Shown here: piece by piece, positions 31,118 to 42,252 of the stretch | Numbering within the stretch: position 1 is the first letter of the stretch | Layout: every line of letters starts with the position of its first letter | Source: CALMFT01 sp964563595 | GTDB lineage: Bacteria; Patescibacteriota; Gracilibacteria; Absconditabacterales; Absconditicoccaceae | Direction: 5' to 3' | Length of the DNA: 48,673 nucleotides | Assembly: GCA_964563595.1 (NCBI GenBank) | Contig: CAZLWR010000005.1 | Coordinates: 1-48,673, forward strand | Translations under genes and position numbers: made by a program | The notes under the pieces: model-generated | Databases searched by the model: none | What the model was told of the DNA's origin: nothing | What the model saw: only the letters and a program-made list of their open reading frames with translations

Positions 31118-33858
31118 ATGAGCACTACTTATCCTTCCTCGGGTGCCACAATTGGAGCTCTTGATTTGCAACCTGAGTTGATAAAAGAAGATATTACTGG
31201 CCTAGATGTTGCTTTATCTCCAGAGCATACTGCAACTTCTCATGTCACTGTGAAGTGATTTAATGTAGTGGTAGAAGATGTAAATGGAGTTTCTCAGGTT
31301 ATTGATCATCCTTTTTTGTTATGATATCCCAAAAACCAAGATGTGATAGACTGTCTCCCTTATTTCACAAAAGGAAATAGTCATTATATCGCTGTTAATC
31401 ACTCTATTCGTCCGGTAGTAGCTGCTAGAAAAATGCTGAAAGGAGACGAAACTGATTATCTGAATAATGGAAAGTTTACTGAGCTCATGGGTATTATCTT
31501 TTCACCCGATAAATGAGATGTAAGCGTGGGAGATACTATTTCTAGAGGTGCTCAAGAAAAACTGTGAGCTGAGTGTACGATCTTGAGTACAGAATTGCTT
31601 TGATGATCATACTTTCCCTCTATCGGCGGTACTTGCGAGAGCTGTATGTTGGCTAGTGTTAAAATACAAGAACCTGGAGATATAGGTGATCGCATCATAA
31701 AAGGTAGAGGTAATTTTGATGCCGAAAGAAAAGTGAGCTTTATGACCCCGCAACAGATCGTAAATGGCTGTTTGGATGGGACTATTCATGATATGAGATT
31801 GCTGTATGCTACCTTGCAGTTTGCTCATCATCACCATATTGCATTAGACCTCTCTTTGGGTATCGACTCTAAAAAATTTACTTCCTACAAAGGCATTGCG
31901 GATAGAACGATCACTGCGTCGAATTATGCCAGTAAGATTGAACAGTGTAAACAAGCTTCATGAATCCATGCTATTACTTTGGAAGAACAAGTTATCCAGC
32001 CAGATAATCCAAGTAACTTTGTACGTACTCAGAATCTCCAAGTATCGAATATTCAAAAAACCCTGTCGTGAGAGCACTATAATGCAGAATGTTTGGTTAG
32101 AAAAACTATAGATTCTGTCGATGTCGCTTCTTACTTCCGATCCGATGGGAAGTTATATATGGTTTGCAAACTTGGATTACGTCCAGGAGTCCTGGCGAGA
32201 AACTTCTTGCCTCATCCGCTACATGCGTCCTTAGAGCCTGTTATGATCGAGGGCATTAGTAGTGTGAAAGCCAATGGAACACCGGATATCCCGAGTATAG
32301 TTCAAGGCGAATCAGGATTAGCTACTCTACATACTCAATACCTTACTTCCTACTTTCCTTCTTCTGGCAATAATCCTGAAAAGGTTGATCTCTACGTGGC
32401 TGAAGTAAATCCAAGCACTATTTCTCCTGTTGATCAAGAGTTTGGAGTATTTGCTCCGGAAGTTTCTTTTATAGAAGTAGATAGTCTGATTCAAATGGGC
32501 GAACAGGGTATCGTGAAAGATCCTCGTTTATTATTACAAGCACAGTTATTGAAACAACAGTTTCATTATACCAATATTGATACATCAGTTGTTCAAACAA
32601 CAGTGGACCCCAAGCTACTTGCTAAAGCACAGTCTATTTTACTTGAGCCTCTTCAAGTAGATGGATTTATGAAGAGTATGGGTGCCGAGGCATTTAAGTT
32701 GCATATTATGGGTTTGCAAAAAAGTCCTTGGTATAGAAAACTGGTCAAATATCTTGAAGAAGATTTGGGTGGATTTATGGCAACGCAAGATATTCTATTG
32801 AGTGAAACTGATAAGCATTTTTTTGATGCCATGGTTCCTATGTTTGCTGTGCCTTCCCTGGAGCTTCTTGCAAAGTATCAAAACTATTATACGCATGATG
32901 GATGACATTATGCTCAAGGTGGTATCTTGCCCTATGATCCAGAAACTGATACACGAATGGATAAGGAAACATACTGTAAGATGCTTGCTCGAACGGAAGC
33001 CTTGGCAGTATTTGATTCAGATTATCGTTTTCCTTTAGAACTAGGATTAGAAGAATTTGAAGCAACAATAGGAGGGAATAAATCGGTGGTAAGATCTTTT
33101 TATGATTTGGATATTAGCGATCCTGACGAGGTACGTGATTGTATTGTAAGCATAGAAAGAGATGGTATTATACCAGATAAGATTCTACTTCATTCAAACT
33201 ATGAACGTAATAGAGATAATATCATAGATAGAGTTTTACGTTTTTATTGTATGGATCATCTTATGGGTGAACAACCAAAGGGTTATGACCTTTGGACTAA
33301 GCAAAAAGAGTTTATTAAAGTCGCTCTACGTTTTGGAAACGTAACCTGCAAAGTTGATGAATTTATCCAGAGAATGGAGAATCATGATAAGGTAGTGCTT
33401 TCTACTAATGAATGAGTAAATCCCCTAAAGGCTTATGTGTCACGTGTTTTAACGAGAGATATCATGTTAACGGCCCTTAAATACTGAATGCTTAAACAAA
33501 TGCTTGTTGACAATCATGGCGAAGAACATGAATCTTTGAAGGAAATAGACCAGATTATTGATCATTTGTATTTCTGTAAGCAGCAAATTATTGCAGCTCG
33601 TGATAGTGTTCAGGATGTTTCTTTGTCGCACAATAATCTTATTGCAATTGCCACGGCTGATCAACAAAAAGAGATAGCTGAAAAGTTTGCAGCTGATTTC
33701 AAAACATATGCTATGGATACTACTTTGTTGAATATAGACCAGATAGAAAGATTGAATGGTCGTACTGTACCTTACTTTGATGGATTTGCAGAGATGCCTG
33801 AGGACCTTATGGCTCGCGTCTATGCAAAAGAAAAAGAGAATCTAGCAAGAGTTGGTAA
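31118..33858 (+). CDS. large protein with two degenerate Nudix-like domains (cut by gap)
   Basis: At least 913 residues, running into the N gap, so the C-terminus is unknown. Residues about 88-240 look like an ADP-ribose-pyrophosphatase-type Nudix fold: GDTISRGAQEKLGAECT takes the place of the Nudix helix, then LGGSYFPSIGGTCESCML and GTIHDMRLLYATLQFA. Residues about 331-485 repeat the pattern: SYFRSDGKLYMVCKLGLRP, YFPSSGNNPEKVDLYVAEV and GIVKDPRLLLQAQLLKQ. Both lack the catalytic REx2EE residues, so binding rather than hydrolysis is likely. The rest is helical and charged. It lies just upstream of an NrtR-like ADP-ribose sensor. The domain calls are my inference. Confidence 0.75.
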
Positions 33859-33958
33859 NNNNNNNNNNNNNNNNNNNNNNNNNNNNNNNNNNNNNNNNNN
33901 NNNNNNNNNNNNNNNNNNNNNNNNNNNNNNNNNNNNNNNNNNNNNNNNNNNNNNNNNN
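33859..33958. other. assembly gap (100 N)
   Basis: A run of exactly 100 N, the usual placeholder for a scaffold join of unknown length. It truncates the tandem-Nudix gene; the true distance to the NrtR-like gene is not known. Confidence 0.99.
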
Positions 33959-33970
33959 GTAAGATTGAAC

Positions 33971-33980
33971 TCAGATTATT
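33971..33980 (+). promoter_or_regulatory. TCAGATTATT promoter-associated motif of the NrtR-like gene
   Basis: The recurrent motif lies 14 bases before the ATG at 33995. It supports that start and implies that the regulator has its own promoter. Confidence 0.5.
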
Positions 33981-33994
33981 TCTTCTTTTCCCGT

Positions 33995-34654
33995 ATGATT
34001 CATCAACATATTTTAGTAACAGTAGACAATGTGATCTTTTCTATCATGAGAGATAAGCTATGTATTTTACTTACTCAAAGATCTATTGAACCATTTGAAG
34101 ACTACTGGTGTTTACCAGGTGGGTTTGTTATAAAAGATGAAACACTAGAGCAGGCTGCTTATAGAAAGTTGAAGGATGAGACTTGAATTGACAATGTTTA
34201 CTTGGAACAGTTGTACACATTTGGTCAGGTAGATAGAGACCCTAGAGGTAGAATAGTAACCGTAGCTTATATGGCCGTAACTTCAGAAAAGTATATCAAG
34301 CCTATGATAGGGGAGTGAACCAAGGCAATTAAGTTTTTCCCAGTAGATAAGTTGCCAAAGATGGGTTTTGATCACAAAAGTATTGTAGAATATTCCATCA
34401 TAAGACTAAGGTATAAAATGGAATATACCAATATTGCCCAATTTCTTTTGCCTATCAAATTCAAGTTTATTGATCTGCAAAATGCGTATGAAATTGTTTT
34501 TGACAGACCTTTCGATAAAAGAAACTTCAGAAAAAAAATAATGTCTTTGGGATTGGTTAAAGAAACTGGTGAAAGAGAAATTGGTGGTAATTACAGACCC
34601 CCAAAGCTTTTTGAATTTATAGACAGAGAACTAAAGATTCAGGATATCATATAA
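33995..34654 (+). CDS. nrtR: NrtR-like Nudix-related transcriptional regulator of NAD metabolism
   Basis: NrtR proteins join an ADP-ribose-sensing Nudix domain to a winged helix and control NAD genes. The 219-residue protein has the N-terminal LLTQRSIEPFEDYWCLPGGF, followed by FVIKDETLEQAAYRKLKDE. It then has YTFGQVDRDPRGRIVTVAY, a block typical of NrtR. The Nudix helix reads RKLKDETG instead of RExxEExG, so it is probably a sensor, not an enzyme. The C-terminal winged-helix region includes LQNAYEIVFDRPFDKRNFR, KKIMSLGLVKETGE and GNYRPPKLFEF, as in the family. Its likely targets are the pnc/pnu/nad genes of this window. Confidence 0.9.
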
Positions 34655-34731
34655 TTGGATAATCTATTGACAAATATGTATTAATACTTATTACAGTATT
34701 AAGTTTTTATTTTTTACTTTTATAAAATAAT

Positions 34732-35637
34732 ATGAAAAACCTTTTGAGTCTATTGTCTTTTGGTAGTAAGGAAAAAGTAAACAAATTTGCTACTAGTCCT
34801 TTCCATATGCCAGAAGATTTTGTCGATTTGATTAAAATGGATGATAATCAAAAAAAAAACTTGATCAATGAAACATTGGAGGTCTTAAGAAGTGGTTCTC
34901 GTTCTATTGCTACACTTAAGGTATTTTTTGGAGTAGATGATAGATATGGGGTACGACCAAATTTCTCACAATTTGCTAAACTAGTTGAAGAACTTGGAGG
35001 TAGGATACTTATATCTAGAAGGGATTATCGTATACAACAGCCAAATAAACTCTCATTTGGTCAGAGATTTAGTGCTATGGGTGCAGATGAATTTCAGTAT
35101 GCTTTGGGGGAATTTGATATTTGTCTTGCGAATGAAGAGACGGTGTCTGAATTTGATGCTCTGAGACATACAATTATTGGAGATAAATCAGAAGTAGCAG
35201 AAACATTGAGTAATAATATATTACATGTATATTCATCTTGGCAAGAATATGGTAACTTTGGTGTTAAGCCCCCATATTTTGGTATGTCGCCAGTAGAACA
35301 AGTAAAAATGTTCATCAATGAAATGAATGCTAAAAACGCCGAACAATGTCAAATCTGTGTTCATGGTAATGAACTTATGAAAGAACGCTCTTTTGTTGAA
35401 GCTATTGGTGAGGCATCTGGTGAATTCTGATATGATGTATTACAGAAAAGTTGATTTACACCGGCGATTTTAGAGACAGGGCCTCAAAATGAAACCTATA
35501 AAGAACAATGGATTGAATTAAGAAGAAAACCTTACTCAATAACCGAACGTGATGCAGCAGTAGATCTTAGAAATCGTCAAAATAAAGATGATGAAGCTCG
35601 TTATCAACAATTGAGACAATCTTCAGAGAATCTATAA
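34732..35637 (+). CDS. hypothetical protein
   Basis: A 301-residue soluble protein. The first part (KKNLINETLEVLRSGSRSI, FGVDDRYGVRPNFSQFAKLV) is mixed helix; the middle is acidic, with FGVKPPYFGMSPVEQVKMF. The end is charged (EQWIELRRKPYSITERDAAV). Two TGA codons near the C-terminus are Gly. No family recognised. It follows the NrtR-like gene by 77 bases, with a TTGACA at 34667-34672 between them, so it probably has its own promoter. A strong terminator follows. Confidence 0.8.
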
Positions 35638-35656
35638 TTCATAAACCTTTCTTGAT

Positions 35657-35687
35657 AAAAAACCACTGAGTAATCAGTGGTTTTTTT
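35657..35687 (+). terminator. strong intrinsic terminator
   Basis: AAACCACTGA and TCAGTGGTTT form a 10-base-pair stem with a GTAA-like loop, followed by a run of seven T. It ends the transcription unit of the 301-residue protein. An A run on the other side would let it work on the minus strand too. Confidence 0.9.
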
Positions 35688-35741
35688 AGTACTTTGCTGA
35701 AGTGTTCTGTATGTCAGCTTGTTTTCAGTTGTTTAGTTAAT

Positions 35742-35821
35742 TGCTCAAGAGGGGACTCGAACCCCCAAGCCGAAGCATACGAACCTCAATCGTACATGTA
35801 TACCAGTTCCATCACCTGAGC
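35742..35821 (-). tRNA. tRNA-Leu (anticodon GAG)
   Basis: On the minus strand: acceptor GCTCAGG / CTTGAGC with discriminator A, anticodon arm TACGA-TTGAGGT-TCGTA with anticodon GAG, a long variable arm (TGCTTCGGC) as expected for Leu, and T arm GGGGG-TTCGAGT-CCCCT. CCA is not encoded. Confidence 0.92.
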
Positions 35822-35898
35822 AAATATGGATTTATACATAACCTTTTGGGGTTAAAAAGAAAGGTCATTTTATATTGCATAACTCGATTGTATATATA

Positions 35899-35928
35899 TT
35901 GACAATTTATCTTTATATTCTGATATCT
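35899..35928 (+). promoter_or_regulatory. promoter for the beta-CASP nuclease gene
   Basis: A perfect TTGACA (35899-35904) is followed after about 17 bases by TTCTGATATCT, a variant of the recurrent CTGATTAT motif that could serve as the -10 region. It lies just upstream of the ATG at 35935. Confidence 0.55.
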
Positions 35929-35934
35929 ATTTTG

Positions 35935-37617
35935 ATGGCTAGCAAGTTACTATTGGATATTTATGGATGATGCGGGCCGGACTTAACAGGCAGTAGTATG
36001 GGATTAACATTGGATAAGCTGAAGCTCATGGTAGATTCAGGCGACTTTCAATGACATACCTCTACCAGCACTGCTAAAGCTCTCATTGGTTTACGCAATA
36101 ACTTTGCTCCCGATATGTTCGTAAAAACTCATGGACATGTGGATCATGTTATTGGCACCTTATATCAACAAGAATTTGGTAATTTGCCAAAGTCTACAAA
36201 CTTTATAACATCTCAAATTACTGCAGAGCAATTGAGAACGGTGTTTATGGATTCTCTCGGTTTGCAAATTAGAAAACAAAGAGCGGCGAAAGCGGTTAAT
36301 GCTAAAATAGCCTGACTTCACAAGGAGCAGAAAAGATATCAGGATCTCATTCTTATTTTGACTGCTGGCGGCATGCAAAATACTCAGGAGATATTACAAA
36401 ATTATGATTTGGAGTTTGGCGATCGTGTTTCTGATAGAGAAGAAAAAAAGAGTGTTATCAAGAGACTAATCTGGCATTTTGTTAAAAGACGTAATGAGGT
36501 TCCGAAGGATAAATCTCTTCAAGACTTATATACTTTGGTTGACGATGTTGACAAAGTGTTGGCTGATTTGTGAGGCTATAGAATTGATTATTCATGGAGA
36601 ATGATTACGCAACCAACAGTCGCAGAAGTGCTGAAGCGTACTATGGGTATACCATATTTCAAGCCGCATGCTATTGAGTGAAGTGGATGAGCTACGGTAA
36701 CACTGTATCCCGCAGGTCATATATTGTGATCATCTCAAGTTCTGGTGTCCTCACCTCACCACAATATCTTATTCTCTGGCGATATAGGCAGAATTAAGGG
36801 CACTCCATTTTTGCCTGGTCCACAATTCCCTCAATGAGTGAGAGTAGACACTGCGGTATTGGAGTCTACCTACGGAGAAAGATTACATACCCAATCTTAT
36901 TCTGATGGACTGGATCAGATATTTGAGCTTCAAAGAACTGCTAAAGGAGATTGTTTGACGGCAACCATTGCTTACCAAAAGTGACCGGAAAACTTAATCA
37001 ATGCTTTGAGAACCAATGCGAGAAAGATTCTTTACTTTGGCAGAACTCTAGATGATTTCCGTACTTTGTTCATGAAGTATGGTGGCAGTGTTTTTCAAGA
37101 ACTCCAAAATACGAGATTTGAATTTAGTTATAATATTCCAGATGCTTTGGGAAATCCCGGGTCTAATATATTTGCAGTAGCGCCATCTGGTATGTGACAC
37201 GGTTGCTCCAATGATCTGATTAGAAAAGTGTCTGATAATAGGGATGCAAGAGTTATTTTTACAAACTTTTTGCCGGAAGCTTCTCCTGGATATAAATTGG
37301 TGAATGAAAAAAAGTTGAGAACTGATTTGGGAGAAATAATACCATTCAAATGAGACGTGTTTCATGTAACCGGTACATCTGGACATGGCGATCAAAATGA
37401 TCTTGTTGAAGCGGGTATACGTAGTGTTCAATTATGAGCAAAAACGCTTATCCTTAATCATGGAGGAGAGCAAAGAATCGCGTTGGCAAAAGCTTTGAGA
37501 GATAGAATACAAAAAGAACGCTTACCTCAGGTCCAGATTGTCATACCACAAAATGGCGATCAAATAGATCTTACGAGTTGAAAAATAGTAAAAAATTTAT
37601 TACCTACGAGAGATTAG
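35935..37617 (+). CDS. metallo-beta-lactamase/beta-CASP nuclease
   Basis: A 560-residue protein of the beta-CASP group, which contains RNA endo- and exonucleases such as RNase J and the CPSF73-type enzymes. The metal site is VKTHGHVDHVIG (HxHxDH), YPAGHILGSSQVLV gives motif III and NILFSGDIGR motif IV. In the beta-CASP part VLESTYGERLHTQSY and TGTSGHGDQNDLVEAG carry the expected acidic and His motifs. An insert of about 130 charged residues (LHKEQKRYQD...KDKSLQDLYTLV) splits the lactamase domain. Many TGA codons are Gly. The 3' end overlaps the convergent gene by 4 bases. An RNA substrate is likely by family. Confidence 0.9.
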
Positions 37618-38177
37618 ATATGAGTATAGGTCCGAGTATTTCTTGTATTATGTTGGGGATCTAGAGTAGCAGTGAGATTGTATCCCACTAGATTTCATTG
37701 TTTGTTTACTACAATTTCTTGTGCTTTTACTCCATTATATAATATTTCTCCCAATTGATCGTTGTAAGCATTGCGGAACTTAATATGGAAATTTCCGGCT
37801 GTACTGACGCTTACTAAGCCAGATCCTAAATATTCGAATGTTTTACTTTGGTAATTCGTTTTGTTTTGTTGGTGTTGCATCTCATCTTGTTCAGAGTGCA
37901 CATTGGCATGATCTAGTCACTGGATATGATTATGGAAAAGTATTCCTTGAGTGTGAGATACCTTGTTATTGGCTAAGGTCTGGAAAAGATCCTGACTGGT
38001 ATATGAGACGCTTGTTGGAGTGGATTTTGCTCATTGTATTTCATGTGCAGTGGAGGATGTATTATTTTCATCAAACGCCATCACGCTGGCTATTTCTTTT
38101 CTTGTTCCGTTTTTTTGATAAGGTTTGATAACCTGACGCACGGTCTGTGGTGTGAGAGTATAGTTTGCTGTATGCAT
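37614..38177 (-). CDS. hypothetical protein
   Basis: A 187-residue polar protein rich in Gln, Asn, His, Ser and Thr (VHSEQDEMQHQQNKTNYQS, FEYLGSGLVSVSTAGNFHI). The N-terminus MHTANYTLTPQTVRQVIKPY looks helical. It has three TGA-coded glycines and ends at TAA, overlapping the convergent nuclease gene by 4 bases. TATAATCTGA (38185-38194) lies 7 bases upstream of the ATG, consistent with a dedicated promoter and a very short leader. No family recognised. Confidence 0.75.
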
Positions 38178-38184
38178 ATCTCTT

Positions 38185-38194
38185 TCAGATTATA
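38185..38194 (-). promoter_or_regulatory. TATAATCTGA promoter motif
   Basis: A perfect -10-like TATAAT within the recurrent decamer, on the minus strand. There are 11 bases between the TATAAT and the ATG at 38177. Confidence 0.6.
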
Positions 38195-38246
38195 AATTAG
38201 TTTTATAATAAAAAGTTTGTTTGAAATGTCAATCTGCTTGGCATTA

Positions 38247-38942
38247 TTAAAATGGCCTTGTATAGATGGTGTCAAAACTATCCACTCAGATAGTACTTTG
38301 GTGCAACCTAAATCCTTCTCCATGAGCTTTTCATATGCTCCATCAAAGTTTCATTGATCTACCTTTGATATAATGATCAGCTCGTTGATTAGTTTGGATT
38401 TGGCTTTCAAATGCATGAAAAGCCTTCAATTTCATATCAAATTCCTCTTGAGATAATCAGATAATCAGATCAGGCTGGAAATCATCCCATATCATATACT
38501 CCAATACCAATCTCGGCCTGTGTGGTTGTAATCAGTCTATCTTGTATTTTTCAATACCAGCTATAAAAATACTACTTTTGATAAGCTGGGCACCAAGTTC
38601 ATGATCGGGGTGTCTGTCACTAAAATTGGGAAGCATAATAATTTCGGGTTTTCGTTTCCTGATCTGATGAACAATAATATCACGATGTCTTTTATCGTCC
38701 TGAATATCTAAATCATTCATAAGCAGATTTTCTCTATGGAATAGTTGCAGTACTTTTCATGCCTGTTGCGCTTCTTGTTGTCTGAGCTCGGGATCTCATC
38801 TGGTAGAGAATTGGGACGGTGTAAGATCTATCGCAATATTGTGTTTACCCTGCAAGCTTGTCTTATATAAAGTTCCTCCGCATCCCATATCAATATCATC
38901 CGGATGTGGTCAAAAAGCGAGAATGTGAATGTTTGTTTCCAT
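38247..38942 (-). CDS. PIG-L/LmbE-family deacetylase
   Basis: A 231-residue zinc-dependent N-deacetylase-like protein. The metal and catalytic motif HILAFGPHPDDIDMGCGG lies at the N-terminus, where the first Gly is a TGA. LPNFSDRHPDHELGAQL gives the second conserved block with a metal-binding His. Family members deacetylate GlcNAc-linked substrates such as GlcNAc-PI or bacillithiol precursors; this substrate is unknown. Several TGA are Gly and it ends at TAA. It is preceded by an attenuator-like leader (38964-39103), so its expression is probably controlled by transcription termination. Confidence 0.88.
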
Positions 38943-38963
38943 CGTTGTATATGAGTATAAAAG

Positions 38964-39103
38964 TAAAAAAATCTCCCCGTGCATGCTAGAGAGATCTGTT
39001 ATAAGTGGTTTAGGTTTTTTTTGTGAATTGCCTTTTACCAAAAATCTCTAGCATGCAAAGATGCCTTACAACAAGTAGAGATATTGGATTTTTGATGAAT
39101 CAT
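38964..39103 (-). promoter_or_regulatory. attenuator leader A upstream of the PIG-L gene
   Basis: On the minus strand, GCATGCTAGAGAT (39044-39056) can pair with ATCTCTCTAGCATGC (38981-38995). The latter can instead pair with GGGGAGAT (38971-38978), which is followed by a T run, forming an intrinsic terminator 22 bases before the gene. This is the antiterminator/terminator layout of an attenuator. A 22-codon leader ORF covers the first segment. Confidence 0.7.
39035..39103 (-). CDS. leader peptide A
   Basis: A 22-residue ORF, MIHQKSNISTC ... ASLHARDFW, ending with a Trp codon and TAA (TGG TAA). The first attenuator segment lies within its last codons. A position inside the leader and an end like that of leader peptide B support a regulatory role; translation is not proven. 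Confidence 0.45.
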   Translation of the reverse strand: MIHQKSNISTCCKASLHARDFW

Positions 39104-39168
39104 ATTTTTTATATAATTAGATCTAGCACAATTACAAGGGAATTGGATAGAGTCAATAAAATGTTATG

Positions 39169-39792
39169 TTATTTTATTTTACTTAATAATAACTTCAGTC
39201 CGAATAATCACAACAGTCCTCAGAATATTCTATCTATATATTTAGAAACTTTGTAATATCTTGATTGAATCGCATTGTTCGTAAGTATGCTTGAAACGAG
39301 ACTGAACCGGGCTGTAGCATTGATGGTCATGAGTATGCCTAAAATAATCAATGTACTGCTATCTGTATCGGGTTTAATAACTAAACTAAATAAGCTAACA
39401 AAAAAGATTGTTGCTTTGGGATTGAGCATTCAGGTCAGGAGTCATTGTGTGAATCCTTGTTTGGGACTTATTGCTTTACTGGTTCAGATGTCAGCCGGTG
39501 ACGATCCTTTGGATTGGAGAAGTTTGTAGGCAAGATATAATAAGTAAAGTGCTCAAGCGTATTTGATAGCGTTGAGTGCCAGTATTGATTTACTAATAAT
39601 AAAACCAAGACCCAATATACTATAAACTACATGGAATGACTCTCAAACTCCAATTCCCAAAGCAGTAGCTAGTCAGGTTTTACGGGTATTTCCTAAAGAA
39701 TTTTTAATAATCAGAATAGTAGATGGTCCAGGGCTCATGAGAGCCAACAGATGGATTCATAATATGGGAAGTATAATTGCTAGTGTAGACAT
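39169..39792 (-). CDS. LysE/RhtB-family amino-acid exporter
   Basis: A 207-residue, six-span transporter. It has the family N-terminal motif LMSPGPSTILIIKNSL, GLATALGIGVGESFH, the block IKYAGALYLLYLAYKLLQS, and GFTQGLLTGMLNPKATIFF, all with glycines often coded by TGA. The end YYKVSKYIDRIFGGLLGLFG also matches. The family exports basic or neutral amino acids. It is the last recognised gene of the minus-strand peptidase set, 102 bases after the ACT protein. Confidence 0.92.
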
Positions 39793-39894
39793 GATAATCA
39801 AATTAAAAGGTTTAAAAGTTGAAATATTTGTAGAAACAGATTTCTGTCAGTCCTATTGTGCAATGTTTCTAGGGATGCAATTTGCTGCATCCTC

Positions 39895-40275
39895 TTATCT
39901 TACAATATATCATGCATTGATAAAAGCTTGCTTTGCCTTCGTGCTATCTTCTTGCTTTATAAAGATATAATCTGTAGCAAAAGTTCCTACAAAGCAAAGA
40001 CTAATGGATTCATTGGCTAACACTTTGGACAACTTTGCTGTTATACCTATATTCTCATCGGAAAATTCAAAGTCTCCCAATAGTTCTATCATGTGTCGTC
40101 CATCCAGTCTTTGTTCATAGTCTCATGGTATGATGTCTGAAGGAGCAATAATAGAAAGTTCTTTGTTGGTTCTGGAAGCAAATACGAATTGGTTTTGGGC
40201 TATCCATTCTGGCAGATCCTCGAAAGGAGGAAGTTGAACCATCGAAAATAATGTTTCATGAAAGTTGAGGATCAT
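39895..40275 (-). CDS. ACT-domain protein
   Basis: About 126 residues, adjoining the N gap, so the true start may lie in the gap. The C-terminal half is an ACT-type domain: GITAKLSKVLANESISLCF, VGTFATDYIFIKQED and KAKQAFINAGYIVR, in the order seen in stand-alone amino-acid-binding ACT proteins. The last Gly before YIVR is a TGA and the stop is TAA. Such proteins sense amino acids. Its neighbours are a LysE exporter and peptidases. Confidence 0.82.
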
Positions 40276-40375
40276 NNNNNNNNNNNNNNNNNNNNNNNNN
40301 NNNNNNNNNNNNNNNNNNNNNNNNNNNNNNNNNNNNNNNNNNNNNNNNNNNNNNNNNNNNNNNNNNNNNNNNNNN
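40276..40375. other. assembly gap (100 N)
   Basis: A second run of exactly 100 N. The C26 gene has its TAA at the right edge of the gap and the ACT gene its first visible ATG at the left edge, so intervening sequence may be missing. Confidence 0.99.
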
Positions 40376-41104
40376 TTACTTACAAACTTCTTGTACGAAA
40401 TAGTTTATAATTTTTTTCGATTCCTCATTACAGTGATAATTAAATTCTGGATGTCGCTGTACTCAGAATATAATTCCATTTTTGTGTTGTATTGCTTCCA
40501 CAATGCCATCTTCACTAATGCCCACAATTTCTAGATCTTCTCCCAAATCTTTGACGGCTTGATGATGAAAACTATTGACGAGAAACTTATTTGATCAAGT
40601 GGCTTGGTGTACAAAACTTTTTGGAGTCGCTTGAATAAAATGGGAAAGCTTGTTATGATCATCACGGGTAGATTCGTGGATGAGTAACTTCGCAGGGGCA
40701 AACTGCTTATCAATATCTTGATATATATTACCCCCTAGGGCGACATTGATGATTTGCATTCCTCTGCAGGTACCAAATAAGGGGATACTATTTTGTATGC
40801 AATAACGTGCTAGTTTGATTTCGTTTTCGTCTCTCAGATCGTATCTATGAACCGGCTCGCTTACCTGTTCTCCGTAAAATATTGGATCGATATCAAATCC
40901 TCCGTAGATAACTACTCCTGCTACTCCCTCTAGAAGTGTATCTAGTATCTTATCATCAAAAGGAATACTAGGTAAGATAAATGGGCATGCTCCTGCTTGA
41001 AAAATGGGATATTGAAAATAATCCCTCACCAAGACACTCGGTCCATAGTGTTTGTATTTGTTTTCGTAGTCATCATAATGGCAGGAGATGGCAATCTTTT
41101 TCAT
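40376..41104 (-). CDS. class I glutamine amidotransferase, peptidase C26
   Basis: A 242-residue enzyme of the gamma-glutamyl hydrolase or PuuD type. The nucleophile Cys lies in IPLFGTCRGMQIINVALGG, preceded by GVVIYGGFDIDP and FYGE as in C26 members. The His-Glu pair is in FGVQRHPEFNYH. It probably cleaves gamma-glutamyl bonds. One TGA is Gly after VHQAT. The stop TAA touches the assembly gap. It lies 11 bases after the M20 peptidase stop, so the two are cotranscribed. Confidence 0.92.
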
Positions 41105-41115
41105 CTAGTGAAATA

Positions 41116-42213
41116 TTAAGAATAGATAAATTGCTTGTAGCATTCATAAATAGTATGCATACTGTCTATACTTGTTCGTTCGTCATCTGTATGTAGATTT
41201 CCTCCATTTCATTTGTGTAACAGTACTTTTGCATTTTTAAACCATCTTCCATCGGTAGCTCCGTGCTGACTGGCAAAAGAAATATCTCAGATTATATTTT
41301 TACATAATTCAAAGTAGCGTTCAATATCAGGATCGAGGGGATCGCTATAGACGCATTCCCCATATGTCTCATTGTAAATAGTAATTCCCAATGGTTGCAA
41401 CATAGTACGAATATCTGATTGCAGTGTTTCCACTGTGAAATCTTCAGTAAATCTGATATCAATATGGGCTTTCGCATAATCGCTGATAACATTACCTGCT
41501 GTTCCTCACTGTATGATATTCATGTTTACGGTGGTTCCTCGGTGTAGTTCAGTATTATATGCTTCCTCGGTATTTTCAATAGTACTTTTGAGAAGTTGAT
41601 AGGCTTGTATAATTTTGTCTATAGCGTTGTCACCCAACCGCGGCTTTGCGGAGTGGCAACTTTTGCCATGATATTCCATATCAAAACTCAATATCCCCTT
41701 ACCTTTATTAATAATATGGTTTTCATCACCACTATCGGGGATAAGAACAATGTTTGCAGTATATCCAATATTCGTTAACGCTCAAACACCATCAAATCCT
41801 CCTACTTCTTCGTCAGTGGTAAGCATAAGAAGTATTTTTTTGTCAGTGTATCAGTTTATCAATATATCTTTCATAAGATGCATGAGTATTGCTACGCCGT
41901 CTTTCATATCGGTAGCTCATCTCGCATACATAATACCGTCTTTGATCATTGGCTCAAATTGTGTTTCTTGTGTGGGCGGCACGACATCCAGGTGTCAGGA
42001 TAAAATAATATCTGCTTCCTGTCCATCAAAGTTTCAGATTATTATTGATGGTTTTTGATTGAACTCATGAATCGTAATACTTGCATTGGGTAAATCTGCA
42101 AAATAGTTTTGTACATATTGAATAATCTGAAAAAGACTTGGGATATCATTGGTGATAGAGGGTATGCGTAGAAGATCTTTGTAGAGATCCATAAGTTGGG
42201 TATTGTGAGACAT
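41116..42213 (-). CDS. M20-family metallopeptidase (DapE/ArgE/CPG2-like)
   Basis: A 365-residue peptidase or deacylase. The zinc ligands are in ILSGHLDVVPP, YARGATDMKDG and LTTDEEVGG with the catalytic Glu, and in PDSGDENHI. The dimerisation domain begins KGILSFDMEYHGKSCHSA. The C-terminal metal-binding His is in GNGGNLHTDDE. Conserved glycines in SGHLDV and RGATDM are TGA-coded. The family removes N-acyl groups or cleaves dipeptides; the exact substrate is open. It lies between the VanX-like and C26 genes. Confidence 0.93.
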
Positions 42214-42252
42214 GTCTGAATAATAGGTAGTAAATAAGAGCTAATGAAAACA

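Noticed and set aside
38964..39103. T-box riboswitch
   Set aside because: The conserved AGGGTGG T-box sequence and specifier-loop architecture are not visible and the leader is too short.
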